Source: JBAZTO01 sp041661865 | Lineage (GTDB): Bacteria; Planctomycetota; Phycisphaerae; SM23-33 | Direction of reading: 5' to 3' | DNA length: 34,894 nt | Assembly (NCBI GenBank): GCA_041661865.1 | Contig: JBAZTO010000045.1 | Span: 1-34,894 of the forward strand | Shown: piece after piece, positions 16,187 to 24,688 of the stretch | Layout of the letters: each line of letters starts with the position of its first letter | Position numbering within the stretch: position 1 is the stretch's first letter | Made by a program: the position numbers and the translations under genes | Notes under the pieces: model-generated | Databases searched by the model: none | Told to the model about the DNA's origin: nothing | Seen by the model: only the letters and a program-made list of their open reading frames with translations

Positions 16187-16361
16187 CCACGCCGATTCGC
16201 GGTCGCAGGGCGTACTTACCAGTACGCGGAACCGGTGCCAGCAGCGCACCGTGCATTCCCGCTCGCTTCGCGCTCGCGGCTAGTAGGTTTGGGCGGCGAT
16301 TCGCGACCCTGCACGAAGATTCTTTCTGTTCCCTCCGCCTGTTTGCGATAAACTGTGCCCG
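16187..16361. other. hairpin-rich gap after the export operon
   Basis: A GCGTACT...AGTACGC hairpin (16210-16227) and further GC-rich self-complementary runs near 16258-16280 lie here. GATTCGCG occurs at both ends of the stretch (about 16193 and 16298). No gene is seen; the hairpins could end the operon transcript, but no T-run follows them. Confidence 0.4.
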
Positions 16362-17126
16362 ATGATCGCGTTTTCGATTCAATCCGGCAGCAACGGCAAC
16401 TGCGTCTATGTCGAGTGCGGCAAGACGGGCGTGCTGTTTGATGCGGGCATCAGCGGCCTCAAGGCCCAGCGGGCCCTGGCCGCCCACGGTCGCGACATCC
16501 GCAAGGTCGCGGCGGTGGTCATTTCGCACGATCACCGCGATCACGTCTGCTCGGCGGGCATCTTCAGCCGCAAGTTCGGCCTGCCGGTGTACATCACCCC
16601 GCCGACGCTGGAGGCGGCGCGGCAGTGCAAGCTCGGGCGCATCGACGATATCCGCCTCTTCCAGTCCGGGCAGACCGTGGAGATCGGCCCGATGACGATC
16701 CGGACGGTCCCCACGCCGCACGACAGCGCCGACGGCGTGGCTTTTGTCGTCGAGGGCGAGGGCAGGAGGGTCGGAGTCCTGACCGACCTCGGCCACGTGT
16801 TCGACGGCCTGGCCGAGGTGGTCGCGACGCTGGACGGGGTGTTCCTGGAGAGCAACTACGAGCCGGAACTGCTGGAAAACGGGCCCTACCCGGAGTTCCT
16901 CAAGGCCCGCATTCGCGGCCCGCACGGGCATATTTCCAACCATGAAGCTGCGGGCCTGCTGCACGCCACTGCCGGCGGCACGCTCAAGTGGGCCTGCCTG
17001 GCGCACCTCAGCGAGCACAACAACACCCCCGCCGCGGCGATGAAGGTACACCGGCGCATCCTCAAGGACACCTTGCCCCTGCACGTCGCCAGCCGCTACG
17101 AACCGTCGGGCATTTTCGAGGCCTGA
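16362..17126 (+). CDS. WalJ/YycJ-type metallo-beta-lactamase-fold hydrolase
   Basis: A 254-residue cytoplasmic MBL-fold protein. It starts with the family-typical SIQSGSNGNCVYVECG (residues 5-20) and carries the metal motif SHDHRDH (about 55-61). Further candidate ligands are His in PTPHDSADG, Asp in VLTDLGH and His in LAHLSEHNN. This group (YycJ/WalJ, Pfam lactamase_B_2) includes enzymes thought to act on DNA or RNA as exonucleases, and in Firmicutes it lies by the walRK signalling genes. No such neighbours are present, so only the fold and subfamily are well supported. It is transcribed alone: 175 bp separate it from the export operon. Confidence 0.85.
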   Translation: MIAFSIQSGSNGNCVYVECGKTGVLFDAGISGLKAQRALAAHGRDIRKVAAVVISHDHRDHVCSAGIFSRKFGLPVYITPPTLEAARQCKLGRIDDIRLFQSGQTVEIGPMTIRTVPTPHDSADGVAFVVEGEGRRVGVLTDLGHVFDGLAEVVATLDGVFLESNYEPELLENGPYPEFLKARIRGPHGHISNHEAAGLLHATAGGTLKWACLAHLSEHNNTPAAAMKVHRRILKDTLPLHVASRYEPSGIFEA

Positions 17127-17170
17127 TCACCGGGCCCTGATTGGCCCAGAGGGTACAGAAAAAAAACGGC

Positions 17171-17468
17171 TTAGCGGGGATGAACGCGGATAAACACAGA
17201 TCAAAGATCACGAAGATAGTATTCCGTCAGTTTTGAGACTGCGGGTTGGGTGCTATACCCATGCGGTTGTTGTTAGCATGGGCATGTGCGCGATGGACAT
17301 ATCCACCCGCAAGAAACAGCCAAGAAGCCGAGTACCCCATTCCGCCCACGCTCGATGGTCCAACGGCTGTAGCCCTTGATCCAGGTTTGTCCGCCGGCTC
17401 CTGGCCTCCGGTGGATCGGATACTGTTATCTGCTGCCATCTGAGTTCATCTGCGTTCATCCCCGCTAA
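17171..17468. repeat. region bounded by a 17-bp perfect inverted repeat
   Basis: TTAGCGGGGATGAACGC (17171-17187) and its exact complement (17452-17468) bound a 264-bp interior with no credible gene. The similarity extends on each side (GATAAACACAGAT left, ATCTGAGTTCATCT right). This covers most of the 526-bp gap between the hydrolase and dehydrogenase genes. It resembles the other elements here, where a non-coding core is enclosed by arms unique to the site. Confidence 0.7.
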
Positions 17469-17477
17469 GAGATGTTT

Positions 17478-17514
17478 CTCTCTGCGTTCTCTGTGTTCTC
17501 TGTGATGGCCGTTG
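17478..17514. repeat. pyrimidine-rich CTCTGTGTTCTCTGTG repeat, copy 1
   Basis: Tandem TTCTCTGTG-like units end in GTGATGGCCGTTG. Closely related stretches lie at 18871-18924 and 21927-21960. In each the run ends in GTGATGGCYGT. Confidence 0.7.
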
Positions 17515-17652
17515 CCGTGCTTCTTGAACGCCCAGGAAATCCAGTCATGCCCATCGCCGGCCTCGCGCGTCCCGCATCGTTTACACCGCCGGCGGAATCG
17601 TGTAGATGTAATGCGCCCGGACCTCCGGCGGCGCCGAGGCGAAAGGACAGGC

Positions 17653-18675
17653 ATGAAGGCGGCATTCTACGAAGGCGATCGGACAATCAGCGTCGGCCCG
17701 TGCATCCCCGAGGCGCCCAAGGCCGGCGAGGTGCGGCTGAAGGTGGCCTACTGCGGCATCTGCGGCACGGACCTGCACATCTTCCACGGCCAGATGGACA
17801 AGCGCGTCAGGGTTCCGCAGGTCATCGGCCACGAAATGTCCGGCGAGGTGGCCGAGGTCGGGCCCGGCGTCAAGGGCTTTGCCGTGGGCGACCGCGTGGT
17901 GGTTCGCCCGCTCTGGCCGTGCGGCACATGCCCGGCCTGCAAGAGCGGCTACGCACACGTCTGCTACAAGCTCAAGTTCCTGGGCATTGACACGCCCGGC
18001 GCGTTCCAGGGTTCCTGGACGGTGCCGGCCCACGCCCTGCATCGCCTGCCCGCGACGGTGTCGTTGGACCTGGGCGCGATGATCGAGCCGACGGCGGTGG
18101 CCTGTCACGACGTGCGCCTCGCCCAGGTGCGACACGGCGAGGCGGTGGTGGTCATCGGCGGCGGCCCCATCGGACTGCTGATCGCGCTGGTGGCCAGAGA
18201 CGCCGGCGCTCGCGTGCTGGTCAGCGAGGTCAACCCGCATCGCCTCAGCCTGGCCTGGGGGCTGGGGCTGGAGGTCGTCGATGCCCGCAGCGAAGACCTG
18301 CCCGCGCGGGTTGAGACCTGGACCGCGGGGGCCGGCGCGGACGTGGTGTTCGAGGTCTCCGGCTCGGCTGCCGGGGCCGAGATGATGACTCAACTGCCGC
18401 GCGCCGGAGGACGCATCGTGCCGGTGGCGATCTTCTCCGAGCCGCAGAAGGTGGACCTGTTCCGCATGTTCTGGCGCGAACTGAAAATGCTCGGCGCCCG
18501 CGTCTACCAGGAGGAGGACTTCGAGCGGGCCATCGCACTGGTGGCCTCCAACAAGCTGCCCCTGGAGCGGCTGATTTCCGGGCGATTCGGCCTGGACGAA
18601 CTGGGCAAGGCCTTCGCGCAGATGGACATCGCCGGCGCCGAGGCGATGAAAATCCTCATCAAGTGCTCGGAATAA
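17653..18675 (+). CDS. zinc-dependent medium-chain dehydrogenase (sorbitol/threonine dehydrogenase-like)
   Basis: A 340-residue NAD(P)-dependent alcohol or polyol dehydrogenase. Catalytic zinc ligands are Cys37 in CGICGTDLH and His60-Glu61 in GHEMSGEVAEVG. A structural zinc loop has four cysteines (Cys90, 93, 96, 104). The Rossmann fold shows VVVIGGGPIGLLIA near residue 162 and an acidic SEVNPHR turn favouring NAD. The start at ATG 17653 lies after GAAAGGACAG. KduD follows 277 bp downstream on the same strand, so oxidation of a sugar or uronate derivative is plausible. The exact substrate cannot be read from the sequence. Confidence 0.85.
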   Translation: MKAAFYEGDRTISVGPCIPEAPKAGEVRLKVAYCGICGTDLHIFHGQMDKRVRVPQVIGHEMSGEVAEVGPGVKGFAVGDRVVVRPLWPCGTCPACKSGYAHVCYKLKFLGIDTPGAFQGSWTVPAHALHRLPATVSLDLGAMIEPTAVACHDVRLAQVRHGEAVVVIGGGPIGLLIALVARDAGARVLVSEVNPHRLSLAWGLGLEVVDARSEDLPARVETWTAGAGADVVFEVSGSAAGAEMMTQLPRAGGRIVPVAIFSEPQKVDLFRMFWRELKMLGARVYQEEDFERAIALVASNKLPLERLISGRFGLDELGKAFAQMDIAGAEAMKILIKCSE

Positions 18676-18924
18676 TATAGAAGCTATCACAAAGACCACG
18701 AAAAACAGCGAGAAGCTATCACAAAGAGCACAAAGGACACAGAGATCACAAAGAACAGATCAGAGAAACGAGACTACGAAGAGCAGATCAGAAAGAAGAA
18801 ACTGAGAAAGACGACAGAGAACAAAGCCCGATGCTTTTTGTCAGAATATGTAAAGTTGTTTTTGTGCATCCTTCGTGTTCTTTGTGTTCTTTGTGTTCTT
18901 TGTGATCTTCGTGATGGCCGTTGG
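18676..18924. repeat. purine-rich then pyrimidine-rich fold-back repeat region
   Basis: The first 150 bp are almost pure A/G/C with repeated CACAAAG and ATCACAAAGA units. 18871-18924 is the opposite strand composition (CTTCGTGTTCTTTGTG in tandem, ending GTGATGGCCGTTGG). The two halves are imperfect inverted copies around a core near 18830-18865, so a transcript could fold into one long stem. No gene is seen. Confidence 0.65.
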
Positions 18925-18952
18925 TTTTTTAGACCCGACTGGAGATGACGGC

Positions 18953-19723
18953 ATGGGCATTCTGGACCTTTTCAGGTTGGACGGACAGACGGCGGTGGTG
19001 ACCGGTTGCCGGCGTGGGCTGGGCCTGGCGATGGCTGAGGGGCTGGCCGAGGCCGGCGCGGACATTGTCGGCATCAGCGCGACCCTCGAGCCGTCCGGCA
19101 GCGAGGTGGAGAAAAAGGTCCGGGCCCTGGGGCGAAAGTTCAAGGGCTACGCCTGCGACTTCGCCGATCGGTCGGCCCTCTACGCGACGATCGCCACGGT
19201 CAAGGCTGAGTCGCCGCGCATCGATATCCTGATCAACAACGCCGGCACGATCCTCCGCAAGCCAGCCGTCGAGCATCCCGACGACTTCTGGGACAAGGTC
19301 ATCGAGGTCAACCTCAACTCGCAGTTCATTCTCAGCCGCGAGCTGGGCAAGGAAATGGTCGCTCGGGGGAGGGGCAAGATCGTCTTCATCGCCTCGATGC
19401 TGACCTTCCAGGGCGGCATCACCGTGCCCGGATACGCCGCCAGCAAGGGCGCCATCGGCTCGCTGACCAAAGCCCTGGCCAACGAGTGGGCCTCCAAGGG
19501 CGTCTGCGTCAACGCCATTGCCCCCGGATACATGGCCACCGACAACACCGCCGCCCTGCAGGCCGACAAGGACCGCAACGCCGCCATCCTCGCCCGTATC
19601 CCCGCCGGACGCTGGGGCCTGGGCGAGGACATGAAGGGGGCCGCTCTCTTCCTGGCCTCCTCCGCGTCGGACTACGTCCACGGCACGATCCTGATCGTCG
19701 ACGGCGGCTGGATGGGCAGATGA
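18953..19723 (+). CDS. kduD: 2-dehydro-3-deoxy-D-gluconate 5-dehydrogenase (KduD)
   Basis: A 256-residue short-chain dehydrogenase that makes 2-keto-3-deoxygluconate from 5-keto-4-deoxyuronate-derived product in pectin breakdown. It matches E. coli KduD along its length in my recollection: DIVGI, IASMLTFQGGITVPGYAASK, NAIAPGYMATDNT, RIPAGRWGL and ASDYVHGTILIVDGGW. The cofactor motif is TGCRRGLG (17-24), NNAG is at 95-98, and the catalytic triad is Ser148, Tyr161, Lys165. The start at 18953 follows GGAG at 8 nt. KduI, KdgK and KdgA are not in the window. It is separated from the zinc dehydrogenase by a repeat region and converges with the minus-strand gene ending at 19783. Confidence 0.92.
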   Translation: MGILDLFRLDGQTAVVTGCRRGLGLAMAEGLAEAGADIVGISATLEPSGSEVEKKVRALGRKFKGYACDFADRSALYATIATVKAESPRIDILINNAGTILRKPAVEHPDDFWDKVIEVNLNSQFILSRELGKEMVARGRGKIVFIASMLTFQGGITVPGYAASKGAIGSLTKALANEWASKGVCVNAIAPGYMATDNTAALQADKDRNAAILARIPAGRWGLGEDMKGAALFLASSASDYVHGTILIVDGGWMGR

Positions 19724-19782
19724 TATCTCAAACCCCATGATACGCATTGGCAAGAGGCCATACTACGTCTTGAGGTAGTTTC

Positions 19783-21789
19783 CTACTGTGACGCGGAAGT
19801 CCCCGCTGAAATCAGCATGAAGAGCAGCCCAGCGATGAGATCGCCCGCAATGATGCCGATCATGAGCAACTTCGTCGTGCGGTAGGCCGGCGTTCCTCCC
19901 AGCCGGGTCACCGCCATCTTGATGAACCATCCCAGCAGAAACGAAGGCGCGAAATACACGGTCGTGAGCGTGCCCATGACCACGAAGATGATCGGGTGCA
20001 GGGGCCACCACGGAAGTCGCAGCCGCAGCAGGCCCAGGACCAGCACGGCGGCGAAGCCCACGCCCGCGGAGGCCAGGAATGACGGATTGGGCGACATGTG
20101 GGTCAGCCGCTGCACGGGCGAGAGGTTTTCAGATTCGGTCAACTGGTCGAAGGCCGAGAGCTTGCCGATTTCCTGGCTGGCGGTATTGAAGGCCCATCGT
20201 GGCACGCGACTGCCGGAGAACCCGTCGGTGCCCTGGCTCATGAGGCCGAAGCTGTAGTCGGTCCACAGCATCACGGGGACCGCCACCGCCAGGGCCAGGC
20301 CGAAAGCGCCCGCCGCCGCCCAGCCCAGCCGCGACGGCCGAACCTTCATCTGGTCGCCCAGGCGGAGGCCGTTGACCATGAAGGGCATCAGGCACTCCCG
20401 AGTGTCGGCCGTTGTCACCACCGCCAGCAGGCCCAGGATAATCAGGGCCTTGGGCCCCAGGGCCGCTCCGCCCAGCAAGGCCAGAATCACCCCGACGGGC
20501 TGCCAGTTCATCAGGACCATGAACAGGCCCGCCTCGGCGTTCAGCCGGGCCACAACCAGGAACAGCATCAGGACGATGAGCACCACCGGAATGGCGAGGG
20601 TCCAGTCCAGCCCCAAACGGACCAGGAGAATGACCAGGCCGCCCATGCACAGCATCAGGATGCGGCAGGCCCAGACGGCGTAGCGATCGGCATGGTCCCT
20701 GGACAAGAGGGGCACGAAAGCGCCTTTGAGCACCTGCCAGTAGTAGCGCCGGCCGGTGTAGGCAAGCACCAGCACCATGGCGACGCAACTGCCGAAGCGG
20801 CTCCAGTCGAATATGCCGCCGCGAACGCGGTCGGATGCGGGCGAAATGCCGGCGTGGACGCACAGCACTGAGGCGAGCGAACAGAGCAGCAGTGATAGCG
20901 GAAGGCTCAGCCCCACATCCCAGGCCAGGAAGAAAGAGAATCCCAGGGCCACGGGGATAAGCTTCGGCCGCAAGACCTCGTACGACCAGGGCACCTGGTG
21001 CAACACGTCGAATTTGTCCGCCAGGGGCGTTATATCGAGCATCATCGGGATCGTGACGGCATTGGGGAACCACATTTGAAGGTTGTTGATGGCGCGGATG
21101 CCCATCACGATCGCCAACCCGATCCAGAAGACCTTGCTTCGCAGGATGCTCTGCGATGAGGCCTCTCCCAGCAGCGTGCTGGTGAAGTCCACCACCGGGT
21201 AACGCAGGCGCTCGTGGGCGCTCCACTGCCGGTGAACGATCAGGGCCAGGCAGATCGAAGCGATCGCCAGCAGCAGGAGCATCGGCATCCAGGTGGCCAG
21301 CGGCTGCCGCCAGGCCTCCCAGGGGACGTCGCCCGGACTGATGAAATGTCCGTCGCCGTAACCGTACAGGAGCCTCTCATCGACCTGTTCGCAGTAGCGT
21401 CCTCCGGCCGGCAGCATGGCGGGTGGGACGTAGCCCAGGACGTCGTACTTTTTCCAACTCGGCTCGGTGTGATTCACAATCACCGGGATGGCCAGGACAC
21501 GCGGGAAGAACCGCATCATGCCGCTGCCGGGGATCGAGCAGCCGGCGAAGGCCATCATGATCACCACCGCCAGCTCGGCCGGCTTGAACGACCAGGATCG
21601 GTTGAACAGGCCCAGCAGAGGATTGAGCAGCAGGATCACCAGCAACAGGGGCGCGAAGACAATCAGCGGGAAGTGGCTGCCGGAGATCAGGGTCATCCGG
21701 TCAATCGGGATGACCTGATTGTTGACGTAGCCGCCGGCGGCAATCACCACCGCCGCAAGAACGCCCAGGATGATGGCGCGAAGGGTCAT
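19783..21789 (-). CDS. polytopic membrane protein, DUF6785/DUF6784-like
   Basis: A 668-residue protein with about 14 hydrophobic segments. It begins MTLRAIILGVLAAVVIAAGGYVNN and contains PIDRMTLISGSHFPLIVF, AGCSIPGSGMMRFFP and a region near residue 440 with a NAEAGLFMVLMNW helix. This pattern is that of a family abundant in Planctomycetes (DUF6785 N-terminal, DUF6784 C-terminal), which I recall as related to oligopeptide-type transporters. No substrate is established. It ends 60 bp from KduD in a convergent arrangement, so it is not in that operon. The next gene on this strand (MutS2) lies 175 bp upstream of its start, with a repeat between, so it may have its own promoter. Confidence 0.7.
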   Translation of the reverse strand: MTLRAIILGVLAAVVIAAGGYVNNQVIPIDRMTLISGSHFPLIVFAPLLLVILLLNPLLGLFNRSWSFKPAELAVVIMMAFAGCSIPGSGMMRFFPRVLAIPVIVNHTEPSWKKYDVLGYVPPAMLPAGGRYCEQVDERLLYGYGDGHFISPGDVPWEAWRQPLATWMPMLLLLAIASICLALIVHRQWSAHERLRYPVVDFTSTLLGEASSQSILRSKVFWIGLAIVMGIRAINNLQMWFPNAVTIPMMLDITPLADKFDVLHQVPWSYEVLRPKLIPVALGFSFFLAWDVGLSLPLSLLLCSLASVLCVHAGISPASDRVRGGIFDWSRFGSCVAMVLVLAYTGRRYYWQVLKGAFVPLLSRDHADRYAVWACRILMLCMGGLVILLVRLGLDWTLAIPVVLIVLMLFLVVARLNAEAGLFMVLMNWQPVGVILALLGGAALGPKALIILGLLAVVTTADTRECLMPFMVNGLRLGDQMKVRPSRLGWAAAGAFGLALAVAVPVMLWTDYSFGLMSQGTDGFSGSRVPRWAFNTASQEIGKLSAFDQLTESENLSPVQRLTHMSPNPSFLASAGVGFAAVLVLGLLRLRLPWWPLHPIIFVVMGTLTTVYFAPSFLLGWFIKMAVTRLGGTPAYRTTKLLMIGIIAGDLIAGLLFMLISAGTSASQ

Positions 21790-21926
21790 GTCAACAACTC
21801 GCCGAATGTTTTCTTTACGTCGCTCGCGGCCACCCGAGGCCGCCTAAGAATCGGCCATGTTACAAGCAGTGGATACGAGTGAAAAGCCGTTTGTGGGGTG
21901 AATACAGAGAATCTTTGAGGACGCCT

Positions 21927-21960
21927 CTTCGTGACCTCTGTGATCTCTGTGATGGCTGTC
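21927..21960. repeat. pyrimidine-rich CTCTGTG repeat, copy 3
   Basis: CTTCGTGACCTCTGTGATCTCTGTGATGGCTGTC shares the unit and the GTGATGGCYGT end of the stretches at 17478 and 18871. It lies directly after the stop of the minus-strand MutS2 gene, so it is A/G-rich in that transcript. Confidence 0.7.
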
Positions 21961-21964
21961 AGTC

Positions 21965-24523
21965 TTACTGGCGGATGGGTTCGAGGTCCGAGAGAGGCAG
22001 TTCCATTTCGAAGATGCCCGACTGCACGACGGCCTGGTCCTTGTCGGCCTTGATGCGGATCAGCGTGGCGGCCTTGTTGAAGGGGACGACGAAGACCTTC
22101 TCCCCCGGCTTGCAGGCCAGAAGGATTTCGTGGTTGCTTCGAGCGGCCTTGCTCTCGGCGCTGCGGCGGTGCATGGGGCGGTCGGGCTGCGGGGTCTCAG
22201 CCGGCTCGTGCGAATGGTCGCGGCCGTGGTCGTGACGGCGCGGCGGTGACGGGGCGTGCGGAGCGAACGGGCCGGTCTGCGGGAAAAGTTCCTGGAGGGG
22301 CAGATTGATCTCGCCGCCGTCGGCGCTGACGCTGGCCCGCAGGCCGCCCAGATCCACCTTCACCAGCGTGCCGGTGCCGGGCTTGCGCGCGATGGGCACC
22401 GGGTCGCCGATTTTCATGCGGTTGATGGCCGTCAGCCAGGCGTCGTACTGCTTGGCGCGGTCGCGCTGGGCCTGGAGGCTGCGATGGTATTCCTGCCTCA
22501 GCCGCTCGGCCTCGGCCCGCGCCGCCTCGCTGTCCCTGGCCTGGTCGAGGATCTGCTTGCGGAGCGAGGCGATCTGCTCGCGGACGGCTGACTGGCCCAA
22601 GTCGGGCATCAGGTCCCGCAGCGGCACCTCCACCTGGAGGCTTCCGGCGTCGACCAGGGCGATCTGGCGGTGCAGTTCCAGCCGCACCAGGTGGGCGGTC
22701 TTTCGCAGGGAGGGCACGAAAACCTCGTCGCCGGCCTTGAGCTCCGGCAGCGTGGCCAGCCAGGTCTCGAACTCGCCCTGAAGGCGGTGGAGGTCCGCCA
22801 GCTTGGATTCGTAGTCCTCGTGGCGGATCTCGGCGGCGACCTGTGCGGCCTGGGCTTCGGCGCGGGCGGCCTCGGCCACCTGCCGGGCCGCGCCGGTGGC
22901 CCGCAGCGCGCGGCGGAACTGCTTGCCCTGCGCGCCCAGGTGCTTGCGGGCGGCGTCGATGACGCGCCCGGGCAGCCCCAGGTGCTGGGCGACGGTGATG
23001 GCGTGGCTTTCGCCGGGCGTGCCGATCCGCAGGTGATAGGTCGGCCGCAGCGTGGCCGTGTCGAAGTCCACCGAGGCGTTGTCGACGCGCTCGTGGTTGA
23101 GCGCGTAGGCCTTTAGGACGCTCAGGTGCGTGGTGACCATCGCCGGGCAGCCGATGGCGCCCAGCTCGTCCAGCACGGCTGCGCCGATGGCGCCGCCCTC
23201 GTCGGGATCAGTGCCGCTGCCCAGCTCGTCCAGCAGGACCAGGCAGTTGCGGTCGGCCTTCTGAAGGATGTAGCGGAGGCGCTTGATGTGCGCGCCGAAA
23301 GTCGAAAGCGACTGTTCGAGCGACTGCTCGTCGCCGATGTCGATGAACACGTCGTGAAAGATCGGCAGGGTCGAATCGCGCCGCGCCGGAATGTGCAGGC
23401 CGCTCTGGGCCATCAGCACCAGCAGCGCCACGGTCTTGAGCGTGACGGTCTTGCCGCCGGTGTTGGAGCCGGTGATGACCAGGATGTCGAAGTCGCTGCC
23501 CAGCCGCACGTCAATGGGCACGACCTCCTGGCGCGCCTCGGAGGGCGTGGCGCGGGCGTGATTGTGCCTGTGGGCCTGCTCCAGCAGCAGCGGGTGGCGG
23601 GCCTGGTTGAGCTGGAGCGGCCCGCGCTCGGTCAGGGCCGGGCAGGTCATATCGAACTGGTAGGCGTACTGCGCCTTAGCGGAGATCAGGTCCACCCCCG
23701 CGGCGGCGCGCAATGAGGCGGACAGTTCATCGGCGCGGGCGGTGATCCGCAGGCCTAGCTGGCTGAGCAGACGCTGGATCTCTGCCCGCTCGTCACCGTA
23801 CAGGTCGGCCAGGCGATTGTTGAGCTCCACCGACGCGTTGGGTTCGACGAACACCGTCGCGCCGCTCTGGCTGGCGCGGTGGACGACGCCGGGCAGGCGG
23901 CCGCGGTTCTCGGCCTTGACCGGCAGGACGTAGCGGTCGCCGTGCAGCGTGACCACCGGGTTTTGCAGCAGCTTGGCCACTTCGCCCTGGCGCAGGTAGC
24001 CGTAGATCACGTCATGGATATGCTGGGCGGTGTCGGCGATTTCCCTGCGGATGGACGCCAGGCGCTGGGAGGCCTCGTCCTTGACGGTCCCGTCGGCCCC
24101 GAGGATCGAGCGGATGGCGGCCAGTTCAGAGGCAAAGTCGCCGATCCCCTCCGCCAGCGAATGCAGGGACTCCAGATCCTCGGGCAGGGCGTGCAGATAC
24201 TGCCGAATGTTGCCCAGGCCTTCGAGCGTGGAGGCGATGGCCGCGAAATCCTCGCTCTCGGCCCCGCCGCCGGGCCTGGCCCGCTCGATGGCGCCGAAGA
24301 TATCGGTGATCCCGGCCAATGGCGGCAGCGACACGTCGCGGATGGCCTTGACCATCTCGCTGACCTGGCCCAGCCATCGCGCGATGACCTCGGGGTTTCG
24401 GGACGGCCCGATCCTCCCGGCCAGTGCCTTGCCCAGCGAGGTGCCGGCGAATCGCTGAAGAATGCGGCGAACGGAATCGAACTCGACCTTGTTGAGAGTG
24501 AAAGAATCCACGAGTGGCCTCAT
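21965..24523 (-). CDS. mutS2: MutS2 homologue lacking the Smr domain, with three KOW-like modules
   Basis: An 852-residue ATPase. Residues 1-330 are the MutS2 lever/clamp regions (VTLHGDRYVLPVKAENRGRLPGVVH, GATVFVEP). Walker A is GSNTGGKT (352-359), Walker B CLVLLDELGSGTDP (427-440), then TTHLSVLK. A coiled coil spans about 545-700. Canonical MutS2 then has one KOW-like module and a C-terminal Smr nuclease domain with an LDLRG motif. Here no LDLRG is present; instead three similar modules occur at 595-641, 703-748 and 804-850, each of the form GD/GE-V...VxL...LPL-DL. The protein ends five residues after the third. MutS2 acts on stalled or collided ribosomes and on recombination intermediates, and the Smr domain is the cleaving part. 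A cleavage-free role is inferred. The start ATG is at 24523. Confidence 0.88.
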   Translation of the reverse strand: MRPLVDSFTLNKVEFDSVRRILQRFAGTSLGKALAGRIGPSRNPEVIARWLGQVSEMVKAIRDVSLPPLAGITDIFGAIERARPGGGAESEDFAAIASTLEGLGNIRQYLHALPEDLESLHSLAEGIGDFASELAAIRSILGADGTVKDEASQRLASIRREIADTAQHIHDVIYGYLRQGEVAKLLQNPVVTLHGDRYVLPVKAENRGRLPGVVHRASQSGATVFVEPNASVELNNRLADLYGDERAEIQRLLSQLGLRITARADELSASLRAAAGVDLISAKAQYAYQFDMTCPALTERGPLQLNQARHPLLLEQAHRHNHARATPSEARQEVVPIDVRLGSDFDILVITGSNTGGKTVTLKTVALLVLMAQSGLHIPARRDSTLPIFHDVFIDIGDEQSLEQSLSTFGAHIKRLRYILQKADRNCLVLLDELGSGTDPDEGGAIGAAVLDELGAIGCPAMVTTHLSVLKAYALNHERVDNASVDFDTATLRPTYHLRIGTPGESHAITVAQHLGLPGRVIDAARKHLGAQGKQFRRALRATGAARQVAEAARAEAQAAQVAAEIRHEDYESKLADLHRLQGEFETWLATLPELKAGDEVFVPSLRKTAHLVRLELHRQIALVDAGSLQVEVPLRDLMPDLGQSAVREQIASLRKQILDQARDSEAARAEAERLRQEYHRSLQAQRDRAKQYDAWLTAINRMKIGDPVPIARKPGTGTLVKVDLGGLRASVSADGGEINLPLQELFPQTGPFAPHAPSPPRRHDHGRDHSHEPAETPQPDRPMHRRSAESKAARSNHEILLACKPGEKVFVVPFNKAATLIRIKADKDQAVVQSGIFEMELPLSDLEPIRQ

Positions 24524-24611
24524 GCACGGAAAAAATGATTTCCGCCATTATACCGCCCCGCCGCCGTGGGTGGGCCAGAAAGTGGGCTCGCCCGGGCATT
24601 TTGACATTGCC

Positions 24612-24641
24612 TTGCCACCGAGGCGTGGGGCCGGGTATAAG
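24612..24641 (+). promoter_or_regulatory. putative lemA-htpX promoter
   Basis: TTGCCA (24612-24617) and TATAAG (24636-24641) are 18 bp apart, giving a leader of about 40 nt to ATG 24689. A minus-strand TATAAT (24547-24552) lies near the divergent MutS2 start, but no good -35 is seen for it. Confidence 0.4.
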
Positions 24642-24688
24642 ATGTGTCACAGAGGCCACTTCAAACGCCTGCATTGAAAGGGAAGAGC

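Noticed and set aside
14192..16249. 685-codon minus-strand frame opposite the SecA-like gene
   Set aside because: It is the complement-strand shadow of a highly GC-biased real gene that has every SecA motif; no motif is seen in the shadow.
24601..24641. TTGACA (24601) with TATAAG (24636) as promoter
   Set aside because: The spacer is 29 bp, too long; the TTGCCA at 24612 with an 18-bp spacer is preferred.
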